Below, piece by piece: positions 45,701-52,524 of a stretch of DNA of 64,000 bases (within the stretch, counting starts at the first letter, position 1; the number at the start of each line of letters is the position of its first letter). Both the position numbers and the translations under genes were made by a program. The stretch lies in NCBI RefSeq assembly GCF_902713425.1, contig NC_081246.1:3975001-4039000 (forward strand), written 5' to 3'. The DNA comes from Acipenser ruthenus. Its lineage: Eukaryota; Chordata; Actinopteri; Acipenseriformes; Acipenseridae. The notes below the pieces were generated by a model that was not told where the DNA came from, did not search any database, and saw nothing but the letters and a program-made list of their open reading frames with translations.

Positions 45701-48468
45701 ACAGGACAGACAGCAGTGTATAATACAGACAGGTATAGTCAGGTGTGTGTCTGTGCTGTGTGTATCACAGGACAGACAGCAGTGTATAATACAGACAGGT
45801 ATAGTCAGGTGTGTGCCTGTGCTGTGTGTATCACAGGACAGACAGCAGTGTATAATACAGACAGGTATAGTCAGGTGTGTGCCTGTGCTGTGTGTATCAC
45901 AGGACAGACAGCAGTGTATAATACAGGCAGGTATAGTCAGGTGTGTGCCTGTGCTGTGTGTATCACAGGACAGACAGCAGTGTATAATACAGACAGGTAT
46001 AGTCAGGTGTGTGCCTGTGCTGTGTGTATCACAGGACAGACAGCAGTGTATAATACAGACAGGTATAGTCAGGTGTGTGCCTGTGCTGTGTGTATCACAG
46101 GACAGACAGCACTGTATAATACAGACAGGTATAGTCAGGTGTGTGTCTGTGCTGTGTGTATCACAGGACAGACAGCAGTGTATAATACAGACAGGTATAG
46201 TCAGGTGTGTGTCTGTGCTGTGTGTATCACAGGCCAGACAGCAGTGTATAATACAGACAGGTATAGTCAGGTGTGTGTCTGTGCTGTGTGTATCACAGGA
46301 CAGACAGCAGTGTATAATACAGACAGGTATAGTCAGGTGTGTGTCTGTGCTGTGTGTATCACAGGACAGACAGCAGTGTATAATACAGGCAGGTATAGTC
46401 AGGTGTGTACCTGTGTTGTCTGTATCACAGGCCTCAAAGGTGGAGTTCAGTAAATCTTCCTCAGTACAGGAGCTGCTGTTCACAGGGCTGCTGTCAGTCA
46501 GACTGTCCCACTGCAGGGCTGACAGAGGAAACAGAGAAGTTATGTTAGTGACACACACACCCCCCCCCCCAGCCGGGTTAAAAAAAGCGCAGAGTTTGCG
46601 CTACACTTTCCTGCATTTTAGAAACGCATACAATTTCTACATTTTATTACAAACCTCAGTTAAATACTATTATTATTACTGCACTTCTGTTTCAAGTTAC
46701 AAACATGCCATACAACGTAGTTTAGCATACTGCTAAACAAAATAAGGGTAAAGAGAAACTTACCCTGAAAAGTATTTTGTATTTCAGTACAGGCTCTCAT
46801 CCATACACTGATCACACACTCACCCTCTGGTTCAGTGCAGGCTCTCATCCATACACTGATCACACACTCACCCTCCGGTTCAGTACAGGCTCTCATCCAT
46901 ACACTGATCACACACTCACCCTCTGGTTCAGTCCAGGCTCTCATCCATACACTGATCACACACTCACCCTTGGTTCAGTCCAGGCTCTCATCCATACACT
47001 GATCACACACTCACCCTCTGGTTCAGTACAGGCTCTCATCCATACACTGATCACACACTCACCCTCTGGTTCAGTACAGGCTCTCATCCATACACTGATC
47101 ACACACTCACCCTCTGGTTCACTGTCCAGGCTCTCATCCATACACTGATCACACACTCACCCTCTGGTTCACTGTCCAGGCTCTCATCCATGTAGCTTTG
47201 CCCAGACTCAATGTCCCAACTGCTGCTGTCCAGTTGGGGCTGGGGTGCTAGGGACACACACAGGACAGAAGACGTTTTTGAAGGAGTCAAAAAAAAAAGA
47301 TCTGTGAATGTGACAGCTGTTCTGTATATTTCATGTCACTTCAGCAGCCTGTTTCTGAGAATTCTGATGACGACGCAGGCTGCAGGAGACGGCGAGTCGC
47401 TGGGAGTCTGTGGGGTTTCTGAGGAATTCTGTTCCGCCTCCACAGCTGGAACTCTGGTTTCTTTATTTGGGATGTTGTCAAGTCCCCAATGTAAACCTAC
47501 CTTTTATAACAGATACAGCCTCTGCTGGTTCAGGGTCCGGTTTGCTGAGTAGGACTGCACTGCCTTTAATCAGACTCTCCTCCACCTCTCCGAAAGCACA
47601 GCACAGGTCTTCCACAGAGCGACTCCTCCTCTCCCTCACACTCCAGTCCAGGTCTTCCACAGAGCGACTCCTCTCCCTCACACTCCAGTCCAGGTCTTCC
47701 ACAGAGCGTCTCCTCTCCCTCACACTCCAGTCCAGGTCTTCCACAGAGCGTCTCCTCTCCCTCACACTCCAGTCCAGGTCTTCCACAGAGCGACTCCTCC
47801 TCCTCACACTCCAGTCCAGGTCTTCCACAGAGCGACTCCTCTCCCTCACACTCCAGTCCAGGTCTTCCACAGAGCGACTCCTCTCCCTCACACTCCAGTC
47901 CAGGTCTTCCACAGAGCGTCTCCTCTCCCTCACACTCCAGTCCAGGTCTTCCACAGAGCGACTCCTCCTCCTCACACTCCAGTCCAGGTCTTCCACAGAG
48001 CGTCTCCTCTCCCTCACACTCCAGTCCAGGTCTTCCACAGAGCGTCTCCTCTCCCTCACACTCCAGTCCAGGTCTTCCACAGAGCGACTCCTCCTCCTCA
48101 CACTCCAGTCCAGGTCTTCCACAGAGCGTCTCCTCTCCCTCACACTCCAGTCCAGGTCTTCCACAGAGCGTCTCCTCTCCCTCACACTCCAGTCCAGGTC
48201 TTCCACAGAGCGACTCCTCCTCCTCACATTCCAGTCCAGGTCTTCCACAGAGCGACTCCTCTCCCTCACACTCCAGTCCAGGTCTTCCACAGAGCGACTC
48301 CTCTCCCTCACACTCCAGTCCAGGTCTTCCACAGAGCACCTCCTCTTCCTCAAACTCCAGTCCAGGTCTTCCAGAGAGCGTCTCCTCTCCCTCACACTCC
48401 AGTCCAGGTCTTCCACGGAGCGACTTCTTCTCAAACTGGACCCAAGCTTCTTATCCCCTGTGCCAGAC
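35936..48468 (-). CDS. kash5: KASH5 (CCDC155), meiotic LINC-complex protein, 19 exons
   Basis: Nuclear-envelope protein that links meiotic telomeres, through SUN proteins, to cytoplasmic dynein. Exons (5' to 3'): 48468-47501, 47247-47161, 46518-46411, 45449-45269, 44675-44614, 44014-43948, 42976-42818, 42413-42296, 41908-41858, 41266-41189, 40852-40796, 40143-40084, 39639-39575, 38986-38806, 38040-37903, 37332-37201, 37059-37022, 36486-36394, 36161-35936. Every join has AG/GT sites and matching phase, giving about 955 residues. Recognised against human KASH5 from memory: [10 protein letters not shown] and [11 protein letters not shown] (EF-hand region), [81 protein letters not shown], then one membrane span and a tail ending LSPPPI. 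The region from exon 2 on (~633 residues) is close to human length (562). Exon 1 adds 322 residues of repeats. The start codon is not found; an upstream exon is needed, or ATG in exon 2 (MDESLD) is used. Confidence 0.9.
36188..36372. repeat. 39-bp minisatellite, about 5 copies, KASH5 intron 18
   Basis: Unit TACACAGCCACTGCATTATA then CACTGCACTGTACATGAGA; 13 codons, hence open repetitive frames. Confidence 0.92.
36394..36486 (-). CDS. kash5: KASH5 exon 18
   Basis: 93 bp, phase 2 in and out, encoding [20 protein letters not shown] then [10 protein letters not shown]. Aligns with human ALVPVMKKLVPVRRR. Donor GCT then GTGAGT. Confidence 0.85.
36481..36965. repeat. 73-bp minisatellite carrying KASH5 splice acceptors, about 7 copies
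   Basis: On the minus strand each unit reads TGTTTCTTGTTGCTGCTCC-TCAG then GTCTGAGATGCAGTTGG. It covers the acceptor and 5' part of exon 18. Exon 18 itself is the last unit. Confidence 0.92.
37022..37059 (-). CDS. kash5: KASH5 exon 17 (microexon)
   Basis: 38 nt, encoding [12 protein letters not shown] and part of Trp. Acceptor is a long CTCTCT run then CGCAG, donor ACTG then GTAAGA. Phase 0 in, 2 out. Comparable to human SQVTADLP. Confidence 0.75.
37201..37332 (-). CDS. kash5: KASH5 exon 16
   Basis: 132 bp, phase 0, encoding [20 protein letters not shown] then [19 protein letters not shown]. Acceptor CTTTTTTGGTGGGCAG, donor CCGGAG then GTAAAA. The frame stays open past the donor, so a longer form cannot be excluded. 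Confidence 0.7.
37367..37475 (-). mobile_element. SINE-C fragment
   Basis: Reverse copy: TTTGGCAGACGTCTTTATCC then AAGGCGACTCACACAGGC and GTACAGGGTTACAATGCAAG. Confidence 0.6.
37480..37858 (+). mobile_element. 89-bp satellite array, KASH5 intron 15
   Basis: About four units of the MITE-derived satellite. MITE ends not clear here. Confidence 0.85.
37903..38040 (-). CDS. kash5: KASH5 exon 15
   Basis: 138 bp, phase 0, encoding [20 protein letters not shown] then [19 protein letters not shown] and [15 protein letters not shown] aligns with human SNPLCGVW. Confidence 0.88.
38095..38620. repeat. TG-rich minisatellite, KASH5 intron 14
   Basis: GTGTGTCAGTGTGTG and TCAGGGGGTGTGTG blocks arranged in higher-order repeats. 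Confidence 0.95.
38806..38986 (-). CDS. kash5: KASH5 exon 14 with 10-residue coding repeat
   Basis: Encodes [19 protein letters not shown], then repeats of [12 protein letters not shown] (four in total, 30-bp unit), then [11 protein letters not shown], comparable to human SLGLEIEAIRQK. Acceptor GTTGTTCAGTTGCAG, donor AAG then GTACAT. Phase 2 in, 0 out. The repeat is a likely length polymorphism. Confidence 0.8.
39032..39540 (+). mobile_element. Tc1-like MITE with 89-bp satellite and both ends, KASH5 intron 13
   Basis: Left end CTACAGCTGTGGACAAACAT, about four 89-bp units, right end AACACTTTTGGCCACAGCTG. The clearest case of the satellite inside a MITE. Confidence 0.85.
39575..39639 (-). CDS. 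kash5: KASH5 exon 13
   Basis: Encodes [20 protein letters not shown], nearly matching human ELRLEISRLEEQLSQTYE. Donor ACAGC then GTGAGT; phase 0 in, 2 out. Confidence 0.92.
39795..39870 (-). mobile_element. LINE 3' remnant
   Basis: Short degraded match to the CR1-type 3' region (CTTCAAGGATCCCAGTGATT, CTGCCTCAACAACA). Confidence 0.4.
40084..40143 (-). CDS. kash5: KASH5 exon 12
   Basis: 60 bp, phase 0, encoding [20 protein letters not shown]; matches human VESLAQTLEEY. Confidence 0.88.
40528..40740 (+). mobile_element. Tc1-like MITE, internal part
   Basis: Internal MITE blocks (ATAGAATGAACTCGCCTCGC, ACACACCACTTTGTAGTTTT, GATTACATGATGTTAAATAA) in KASH5 intron 11. Confidence 0.6.
40796..40852 (-). 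CDS. kash5: KASH5 exon 11
   Basis: 57 bp, phase 0, encoding [19 protein letters not shown]. Acceptor CCATCTCTTCTCAG. Confidence 0.85.
41040..41162 (-). mobile_element. SINE-B fragment
   Basis: Diverged reverse-strand middle and head (GGACTTGCTCAGGGTCACG, AAGCCCTTTTCTTTAACCAC). Confidence 0.7.
41189..41266 (-). CDS. kash5: KASH5 exon 10
   Basis: 78 bp, phase 0, encoding [20 protein letters not shown] then DKAELK. Acceptor GCTTCTCCTGTCAG, donor AAG then GTAACC. Confidence 0.88.
41457..41790. repeat. CAGA/CA microsatellite complex
   Basis: CAGA tetramers then CA/CAGA mixtures in KASH5 intron 9. Confidence 0.95.
41858..41908 (-). CDS. kash5: KASH5 exon 9
   Basis: 51 bp, phase 0, encoding [17 protein letters not shown]; corresponds to human EKEQQHLVAEM. 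Confidence 0.85.
42097..42292. repeat. CCCAG pentamer array
   Basis: About 195 bp of CCCAG repeats with CAACCCCG variants, starting a few bases after the exon 8 donor. Confidence 0.95.
42296..42413 (-). CDS. kash5: KASH5 exon 8, coiled coil
   Basis: Encodes [20 protein letters not shown] then [19 protein letters not shown]. Acceptor CTGTTCCCCTCAG, donor CAGCTG then GTGAGA. Phase 2 in, 0 out. Confidence 0.92.
42662..42765 (-). pseudogene. partial duplicate of KASH5 exon 7
   Basis: Near-identical copy of the exon 7 3' part including the donor, offset by 156 bp and separated by a TG run. It has no acceptor of its own, so it is probably intronic. Confidence 0.8.
42818..42976 (-). CDS. kash5: KASH5 exon 7, start of central coiled coil
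   Basis: Encodes [20 protein letters not shown], then [20 protein letters not shown] and [11 protein letters not shown], aligning with the human segment ADLLSSLEDLELSNRRL. Phase 2 in and out. Its 3' half and donor are duplicated downstream at 42662-42765. Confidence 0.92.
42990..43920. repeat. GAGAGG, GTTTA and CA/CAGA simple repeats in KASH5 intron 6
   Basis: Purine-rich array 42990-43375, GTTTA pentamers 43377-43420, and CA/CAGA repeats 43590-43912. Confidence 0.95.
43948..44014 (-). CDS. kash5: KASH5 exon 6
   Basis: Encodes [20 protein letters not shown]. Acceptor TTGTGTTCTGCCCCAG. The donor ACTGT then GTGAGT is chosen over the nearer AGG/GTGACT because it keeps phase 2 for exon 7. Confidence 0.8.
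44090..44525 (-). mobile_element. MITE-borne 89-bp satellite in KASH5 intron 5
   Basis: About four to five 89-bp units in reverse orientation, ending with AAAACGTTTGCTCACAGCTG, a degraded MITE end. Confidence 0.85.
44614..44675 (-). CDS. kash5: KASH5 exon 5
   Basis: Encodes [15 protein letters not shown] then SLLHPG. Acceptor TTTTATCCCTCCAG, donor CCCGG then GTAAGT. Phase 2 in, 1 out. Confidence 0.85.
44807..44828. repeat. 22-bp G run
   Basis: Uninterrupted poly-G in KASH5 intron 4; length may be assembly-sensitive. Confidence 0.9.
45060..45235 (+). mobile_element. SINE-C fragment
   Basis: Tail GTGAGTCGCCTGGGATAAAG then GGCATCTGCCATATAAATAA, with an upstream body GCATTGTAACCCTGTGCTGC. The same family is at 37367-37475 (minus). 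It lacks a clear tRNA head here. Confidence 0.6.
45269..45449 (-). CDS. kash5: KASH5 exon 4, EF-hand region
   Basis: Encodes [32 protein letters not shown] and [16 protein letters not shown], closely matching human KASH5. This region recruits dynein light intermediate chain in the mammalian protein. Phase 1 in, phase 2 out; donor GACGG then GTATGT. Confidence 0.92.
45455..46440. repeat. 66-bp minisatellite, about 15 copies, in KASH5 intron 3
   Basis: Unit built from TCAGGTGTGTGCCTGTGCTG, TGTGTATCACAGGACAGACA and GCAGTGTATAATACAGACAG. It is similar to the exon 3 end plus donor. 66 bp equals 22 codons with no stops in several frames, hence the long repetitive open frames on both strands. Confidence 0.95.
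46411..46518 (-). CDS. kash5: KASH5 exon 3, first half of EF-hand region
   Basis: Encodes [14 protein letters not shown] then [20 protein letters not shown] (split Gly). Acceptor TTTCCTCTGTCAG, donor CACAG then GTACAC. The loop DTDNTG-WVSADQ across the exon junction keeps acidic positions 1 and 3 and Gly 6 of an EF-hand but has Gln at position 12. Confidence 0.9.
46785..47190. repeat. 48-bp minisatellite carrying KASH5 splice donors, about 9 copies
   Basis: Units of about 47-51 bp, on the minus strand reading ATGAGAGCCTG, CTGAACCAGAGG then GTGAGTGTGTGATCAG. Each contains the exon 2 tail and its donor. Confidence 0.9.
47161..47247 (-). CDS. kash5: KASH5 exon 2 of the model
   Basis: 87 bp, phase 1 in and out, encoding [15 protein letters not shown] then [14 protein letters not shown]. 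Acceptor GTGTGTCCCTAG, donor GAGG then GTGAGT. Its 3' end and donor have been amplified into the array at 46785-47190. The internal ATG (SYMDESL) lies 34 residues before NSTFEACD, close to the 38 residues of the human N-terminus, so it may be an alternative or ancestral start. Confidence 0.75.
47501..48468 (-). CDS. kash5: KASH5 exon with 20-copy 14-residue coding repeat
   Basis: Opens after acceptor GTTTTGTTTCAG (phase 2) and ends at donor AAAAG then GTAGGT (phase 1). After [12 protein letters not shown] it encodes 19 full units and one partial unit of 14 residues, consensus [16 protein letters not shown], then a unique end ([20 protein letters not shown]). The unit is 42 bp and shows a three-unit higher-order pattern (RERR, RERR, RRRS). 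Each unit has a basic cluster before Ser, a possible kinase site. Human KASH5 has no such segment as far as I know. Joining to the next exon rests on phase and strand. Confidence 0.65.
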
Positions 48469-48894
48469 CTGAAACAAAACGAAAGTGGTTCTTCAAGTAC
48501 ATAATAATTCCAGATTCTTACCTAATATATATTGCCTTGAAAGCTGGTTCCAGGAGACCTAGTTTGATGTTGCTGTATCAAACCCCCAAGCGAGCCATGC
48601 AGTGTATATGAAAAACACACCGATTCTGTTAAAATTTTTAAAAGGTGATTGGATCAGGTTTTCTTTGTCATGTATTATAAGTGCCCATATATTTAAAATA
48701 CTGTTCAAACTACACTGTACATCAGCTGACTTTAAAGCCAACCGCCAATATTAATAAAGACATTCAGATGGAAATAATTATATCCAGCAAGCACACACAA
48801 AACAGTATTTATTTTCAACCAGTCTTGCTACTGTAGTGTTATTAAAACAAGGTAAAGTGTTAATTACTGCATACGCGAGGAAAGCCAACCGGTC

Positions 48895-48908
48895 GTTTCC
48901 TTAGCAAC
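48895..48908 (+). promoter_or_regulatory. RFX X-box
   Basis: GTTTCCTTAGCAAC matches the X-box consensus RYYNYY-N2-RRNRAC exactly. About 430 bp upstream of the first KASH5 exon of the model. Confidence 0.5.
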
Positions 48909-48944
48909 GAGCTTATCGATCACCAATCTAAACAAACGACTGCC

Positions 48945-48945
<1 letters not shown>

Positions 48946-49009
<64 letters not shown>

Positions 49010-49323
49010 GCTACAGAAATATCAAACCTTAATCAGAGTACCATGATGAATGTTTATATTAACTGGTATGTTTATATTAACACGGCCTCGTTGCCGTGGG
49101 AACGTGACGTCACGCTCTTAGCGCGTCATAACGGCACGCCGCTACGCAAACAACGTGCAAGCCGTTGCCTTTCTGTGTAGATTTTTCTTCATGAAACTAA
49201 ATTAATAATAAAACATATCGCAAACATATTGCTGCTTAGAGAACACACATACCATAAACAATAATGAAACACTGAATATAAAACTCGGTTTCTAATCTAG
49301 TAAACTGTATTTCTGTTTAAAAA

Positions 49324-49394
<71 letters not shown>
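48946..49394. repeat. TTA and TAA microsatellites
   Basis: TTA run 48946-49008 and TAA run 49324-49394. Confidence 0.9.
49090..49112 (+). promoter_or_regulatory. RFX X-box next to a palindromic CRE
   Basis: GTTGCCGTGGGAAC (49090-49103) fits the X-box consensus. TGACGTCA (49105-49112) is a full CRE one base away. Confidence 0.55.
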
Positions 49395-49395
<1 letters not shown>

Positions 49396-49530
49396 TTATT
49401 TGTAAAGGCAAAAACAGCTACCACGTACTGCTTTATAGAAAAACTTAGCATTGGAGATAATATTTTTATAAAGAATACGGTACGACTTTCCACAGAGTAA
49501 AAAATGAATATTTTGCCTGTCTGTAGCTCC

Positions 49531-49544
49531 GTTGCCATGGCAAA
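49531..49544 (+). promoter_or_regulatory. X-box-like palindrome
   Basis: GTTGCCATGGCAAA, one mismatch from the X-box palindrome GTTGCCATGGCAAC. Confidence 0.4.
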
Positions 49545-49726
49545 TTTCGCCTTCTATATTAACACACGTTATTAATACGCCTTAAAACCAGCAAAACAGC
49601 GACCTTATTGGTTGTGTGTAAGGTAAAAAAAAAAAAAAAAAAAAAAGAGATATAATTATTCAAAATGTATTTAAATTAAATTCGGGTTTTTAATACAATA
49701 TTACAAATACTATTCACCGAGTCACG

Positions 49727-49754
49727 CGACGGTTGCCATGCGACGGTTGCCATG
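49727..49754 (+). promoter_or_regulatory. tandem X-box half-sites
   Basis: CGACGGTTGCCATG occurs twice head to tail, each with the RFX half-site GTTGCC. Confidence 0.35.
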
Positions 49755-49877
49755 AACCAACACCTCGCTCCCCTTAACGACCCCGCAACACCAAACCGTT
49801 CACCCCGAAGGCTTTAAATTTGAAATCCTCGGTTACTTATTTTAATATTAAACGGCGGTCGACGCTGTACTCGTACA

Positions 49878-49922
49878 TGTCTAAAAGATATCCAGACTTC
49901 GAGCCGCCGCCGCCGCCGTCGT
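49878..49922 (+). CDS. candidate short first exon
   Basis: ATG followed by MSKRYPDFEPPPPPS, running to a donor-like GTGAGG at 49925 in phase 2; if unspliced it stops one codon later. It sits in a CpG-rich stretch about 125 bp downstream of X-box half-sites. Family not recognised, Kozak context weak, and no following exon was found. The opposite strand also has an open frame (49837-50034), so the coding call is tentative. Confidence 0.2.
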
Positions 49923-50184
49923 CGTGAGGCGGGAGAACAAAATCTTCACCTCCTTCTCCGACAGCGAAAAACACACCCAACTCCCGCGAGAGCCCGCGTC
50001 GCTGGGCAACGCGCAGAGGATTACATGACGTCACTTAAAGGCACAGGACTCGATTTAACCGCAGAAATACCGTCCACTGGAGTTTTAGTCGTGTTTTTCT
50101 CGCATTCTGAACATACTGTACTTCAGAAATCCCTGAGCCGAAAGAAGCGGGGATGCCCACGACAAAAAAAGACAGAAGTCGCTA

Positions 50185-50390
50185 AGACGTAAAACGGAAG
50201 CCATAATAGCAGTCCAGTAGTCTATTAGATTTTGAAAAGTCACATTTTCCAATTGTTGTCGGTTTTTTCTACTGCAGATTGAAATTCAATACGTGAAGGT
50301 AAAATTATTCAGCAGGTTTCATTCGGCTTTGTAATGCAAACTTAATTAACTATACAGGGTGATGCAAAACGTTTTTGGCCATTTGAAAAT
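50185..50390 (-). mobile_element. Tc1-like MITE
   Basis: Reverse copy with ACGGAAGCCATAATAGCAGT, the TTCAGCAGGTTTCATTCGGC block and the end GGGTGATGCAAAACGTTTTT then GGCC. Confidence 0.65.
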
Positions 50391-50706
50391 GTAACCACCT
50401 TAAACCTCCCGTGACTTGAACGCACATTTCCATGAACGTATTTCCAGGGCGGAGTCCTGCTGCTGCTGACGGTGAGGTTACGGAATTCAAGTGTACAATT
50501 ATTCCTTGACGTCACAATGCAGTGACATCATCAACGTGTCTATCCTGGCTGCAGCAGAGACTCTAAACCAGCTGCCAGATGACGAGGCATCACAAAGCAG
50601 TGACATCATCACCGGACTACCGGAATTCTGTGCAAAACCACCAGTTACTTGTTTTAAGGTATTATAATTTATTAAGATAACAGATTTTATTATTGAAAGT
50701 GTGAAT
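50391..50706. other. no recognisable feature
   Basis: Unique-looking; contains two short similar blocks (CAATGCAGTGACATCATC at 50515 and CAAAGCAGTGACATCATC at 50592). Confidence 0.3.
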
Positions 50707-50748
50707 TTAATCTTATCTCTGTGTGCGTGTGTGTGTGTGTGTGTGTGC

Positions 50749-50779
<31 letters not shown>

Positions 50780-50780
50780 C
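50707..50780. repeat. TG microsatellite
   Basis: TG run with CG interruptions. Confidence 0.95.
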
Positions 50781-50931
50781 TCACTATGAACTTCCTGTTG
50801 TTCCAGTCACAAAACAGGATGCAAGCTCACAATGATCGCTCAGCTAACGATGAAACAATAACACACAGAGCCTGACTGAGCCCATCTGAAGCTGCACCTT
50901 CTCAACTCTGCATTTGAAACCGTATCTAAAC

Positions 50932-50963
<32 letters not shown>

Positions 50964-50982
50964 GTCATTTGTTTTACATCTC

Positions 50983-51475
50983 ATCCAAAGGACGGAGCAC
51001 AAGGAGGTGAAGTGACTTGCTCAGGGTCACACACACACACACACACAGTGAGTCAGTGGCTGCTGCAGAGTCACTTCCAATAGGAGCTCGTTTGTTTGAC
51101 GTCTCATCCGATGGACGGAGCACAAGGAGGTGAAGTGACTTGCTCAGGGTCACACACACACACACACACACATGCACACACAGTGAGTCAGTGGCTGCTG
51201 CAGAGTCACTTCCTATAGGAGCTCGTTTGTTTGACATCTCATCCGAAGGACGGAGCACAAGGAGGTGAAGTGACTCGCTCAGAGTCACACACACACACAC
51301 ACACATGCACACACAGTGAGTCAGTGGCTGCTGCAGAGTCACTTCCAATAGGAGCTCGTTTGTTTGACGTCTCATCCTGAAGGACGGAGCACAAGGAGGT
51401 GAAGTGACTCGCTCAGGGTCACACACACACACAGAGTGAGTCAGTGGCCGAGCTGGGATTTGAACCTCGTGGTTC
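50983..51475 (-). repeat. tandem array derived from SINE-B, about 4 copies
   Basis: Units of roughly 120-130 bp: GGACGGAGCACAAGGAGGTG, AAGTGACTTGCTCAGGGTCA, variable CA run, GTGAGTCAGTGGCTGCTGCA, GAGCTCGTTTGTTTGAC. The last copy continues into the SINE head (GAGCTGGGATTTGAACC). Confidence 0.85.
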
Positions 51476-51715
51476 CCCCACTTGATCAATTCCTTGTTCC
51501 CGCGTGTCACGGGTTTGGTTTGACCTCGCAGCTGCGCTGGAGCGCAGCGATCTCGCAACACGTCTGTAACCTTCATCGACCCCGCCATCTTCCTCATCAT
51601 TAGAGTCCGCGCTGGCGTCTCCAGTGTAAACCAGACCGGATTTTCCCCCCCCAAGGGGTTTCCTGATGTAGTTTTGACAAACTTCAGGGCAGCTAGAGAA
51701 TGTTTTAGCAACGTT

Positions 51716-51948
51716 TCAGCAGTGTGGAGTAGTGGTCAGGGCTCTGGACTCTTGACCGGAGGGTTGTGGGTTCAATCCCAGGTGGGGGACACTGCTGCTG
51801 TACCCTTGAGCAAGGTACTTTACCTAGATTGCTCCAGTAAAAACCCAACTGTATAAATGGGGAATTGTATGTAAAAATAATGTGATATCTTGTAACAATT
51901 GTAAGTCGCCCTGGATAAGGGCGTCTGCTAAGAAATAAATAATAATAA
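51716..51948 (+). mobile_element. SINE-A
   Basis: Complete copy with AATAAT tail. Confidence 0.9.
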
Positions 51949-51949
51949 C

Positions 51950-52150
51950 AGCTATGGCCAAAAATTTAGCATCACCTAGAATTTTAGGATTGAGGCAACA
52001 TTTAAAAAAGAAAAAAAACTATATGAACATAAACGGTTTATGAAATATCATGTAATTAGCGCCAATTCAATACGTTAACACAATATGTGAATGTAATCTT
52101 ACATTATTCAACAGGTTTCATTCAACTTTCTGAAGCAGTCGTAGCTCCTG
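51950..52150 (+). mobile_element. Tc1-like MITE, rearranged
   Basis: Starts ACAGCTATGGCCAAAAATTT, GCATCACCTAGAATTTTAGG, and includes ACATTATTCAACAGGTTTCA. Confidence 0.6.
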
Positions 52151-52524
52151 CTGTTCTGGAGTCTTCGCCTGCATTCTTATTAAAAACCAAAATAAATAAA
52201 TTAAGTAAAAACACGTTTCTGTTTGCATTTTTTTTATTGTTTAACAAAAATAAATGACCAATAATTCTACAGCTGTTTTTTTTTTTCATAATTAAACATC
52301 TACTTATGGTCTGTGTGAAGCGATGCTGTCTATCACTTCCAGAACCATTTCTCATTCAAAAGTAGTTTCCTGAAATGCTTTTAGAAACTTGGGCGATGCA
52401 AACACAACAGGATATTAAACACTGGTAGGTAAAACTTTGCTTAAAATCGAAAAGGTATAAAGTACTGCTTTAATAAATCATAAAGACAGACACAGTAAAA
52501 TAAATATTTGAAAAAATCACACAT

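Noticed and set aside
45386-46736. Open frames of about 320-420 codons on both strands
   Set aside because: Produced by the 66-bp intronic array; only the exon 3 and exon 4 parts are coding.
47410-48504. 364-codon plus-strand frame and a second minus-strand frame over the KASH5 VNTR exon
   Set aside because: The 42-bp unit is open in several frames. Only the RSVEDLDW frame has splice sites in phase with neighbouring exons.
49837-50034. 65-codon minus-strand frame as the missing KASH5 first exon
   Set aside because: No good donor in the phase 2 needed to join 48468. Kept only as a possibility; the start of KASH5 stays unresolved.
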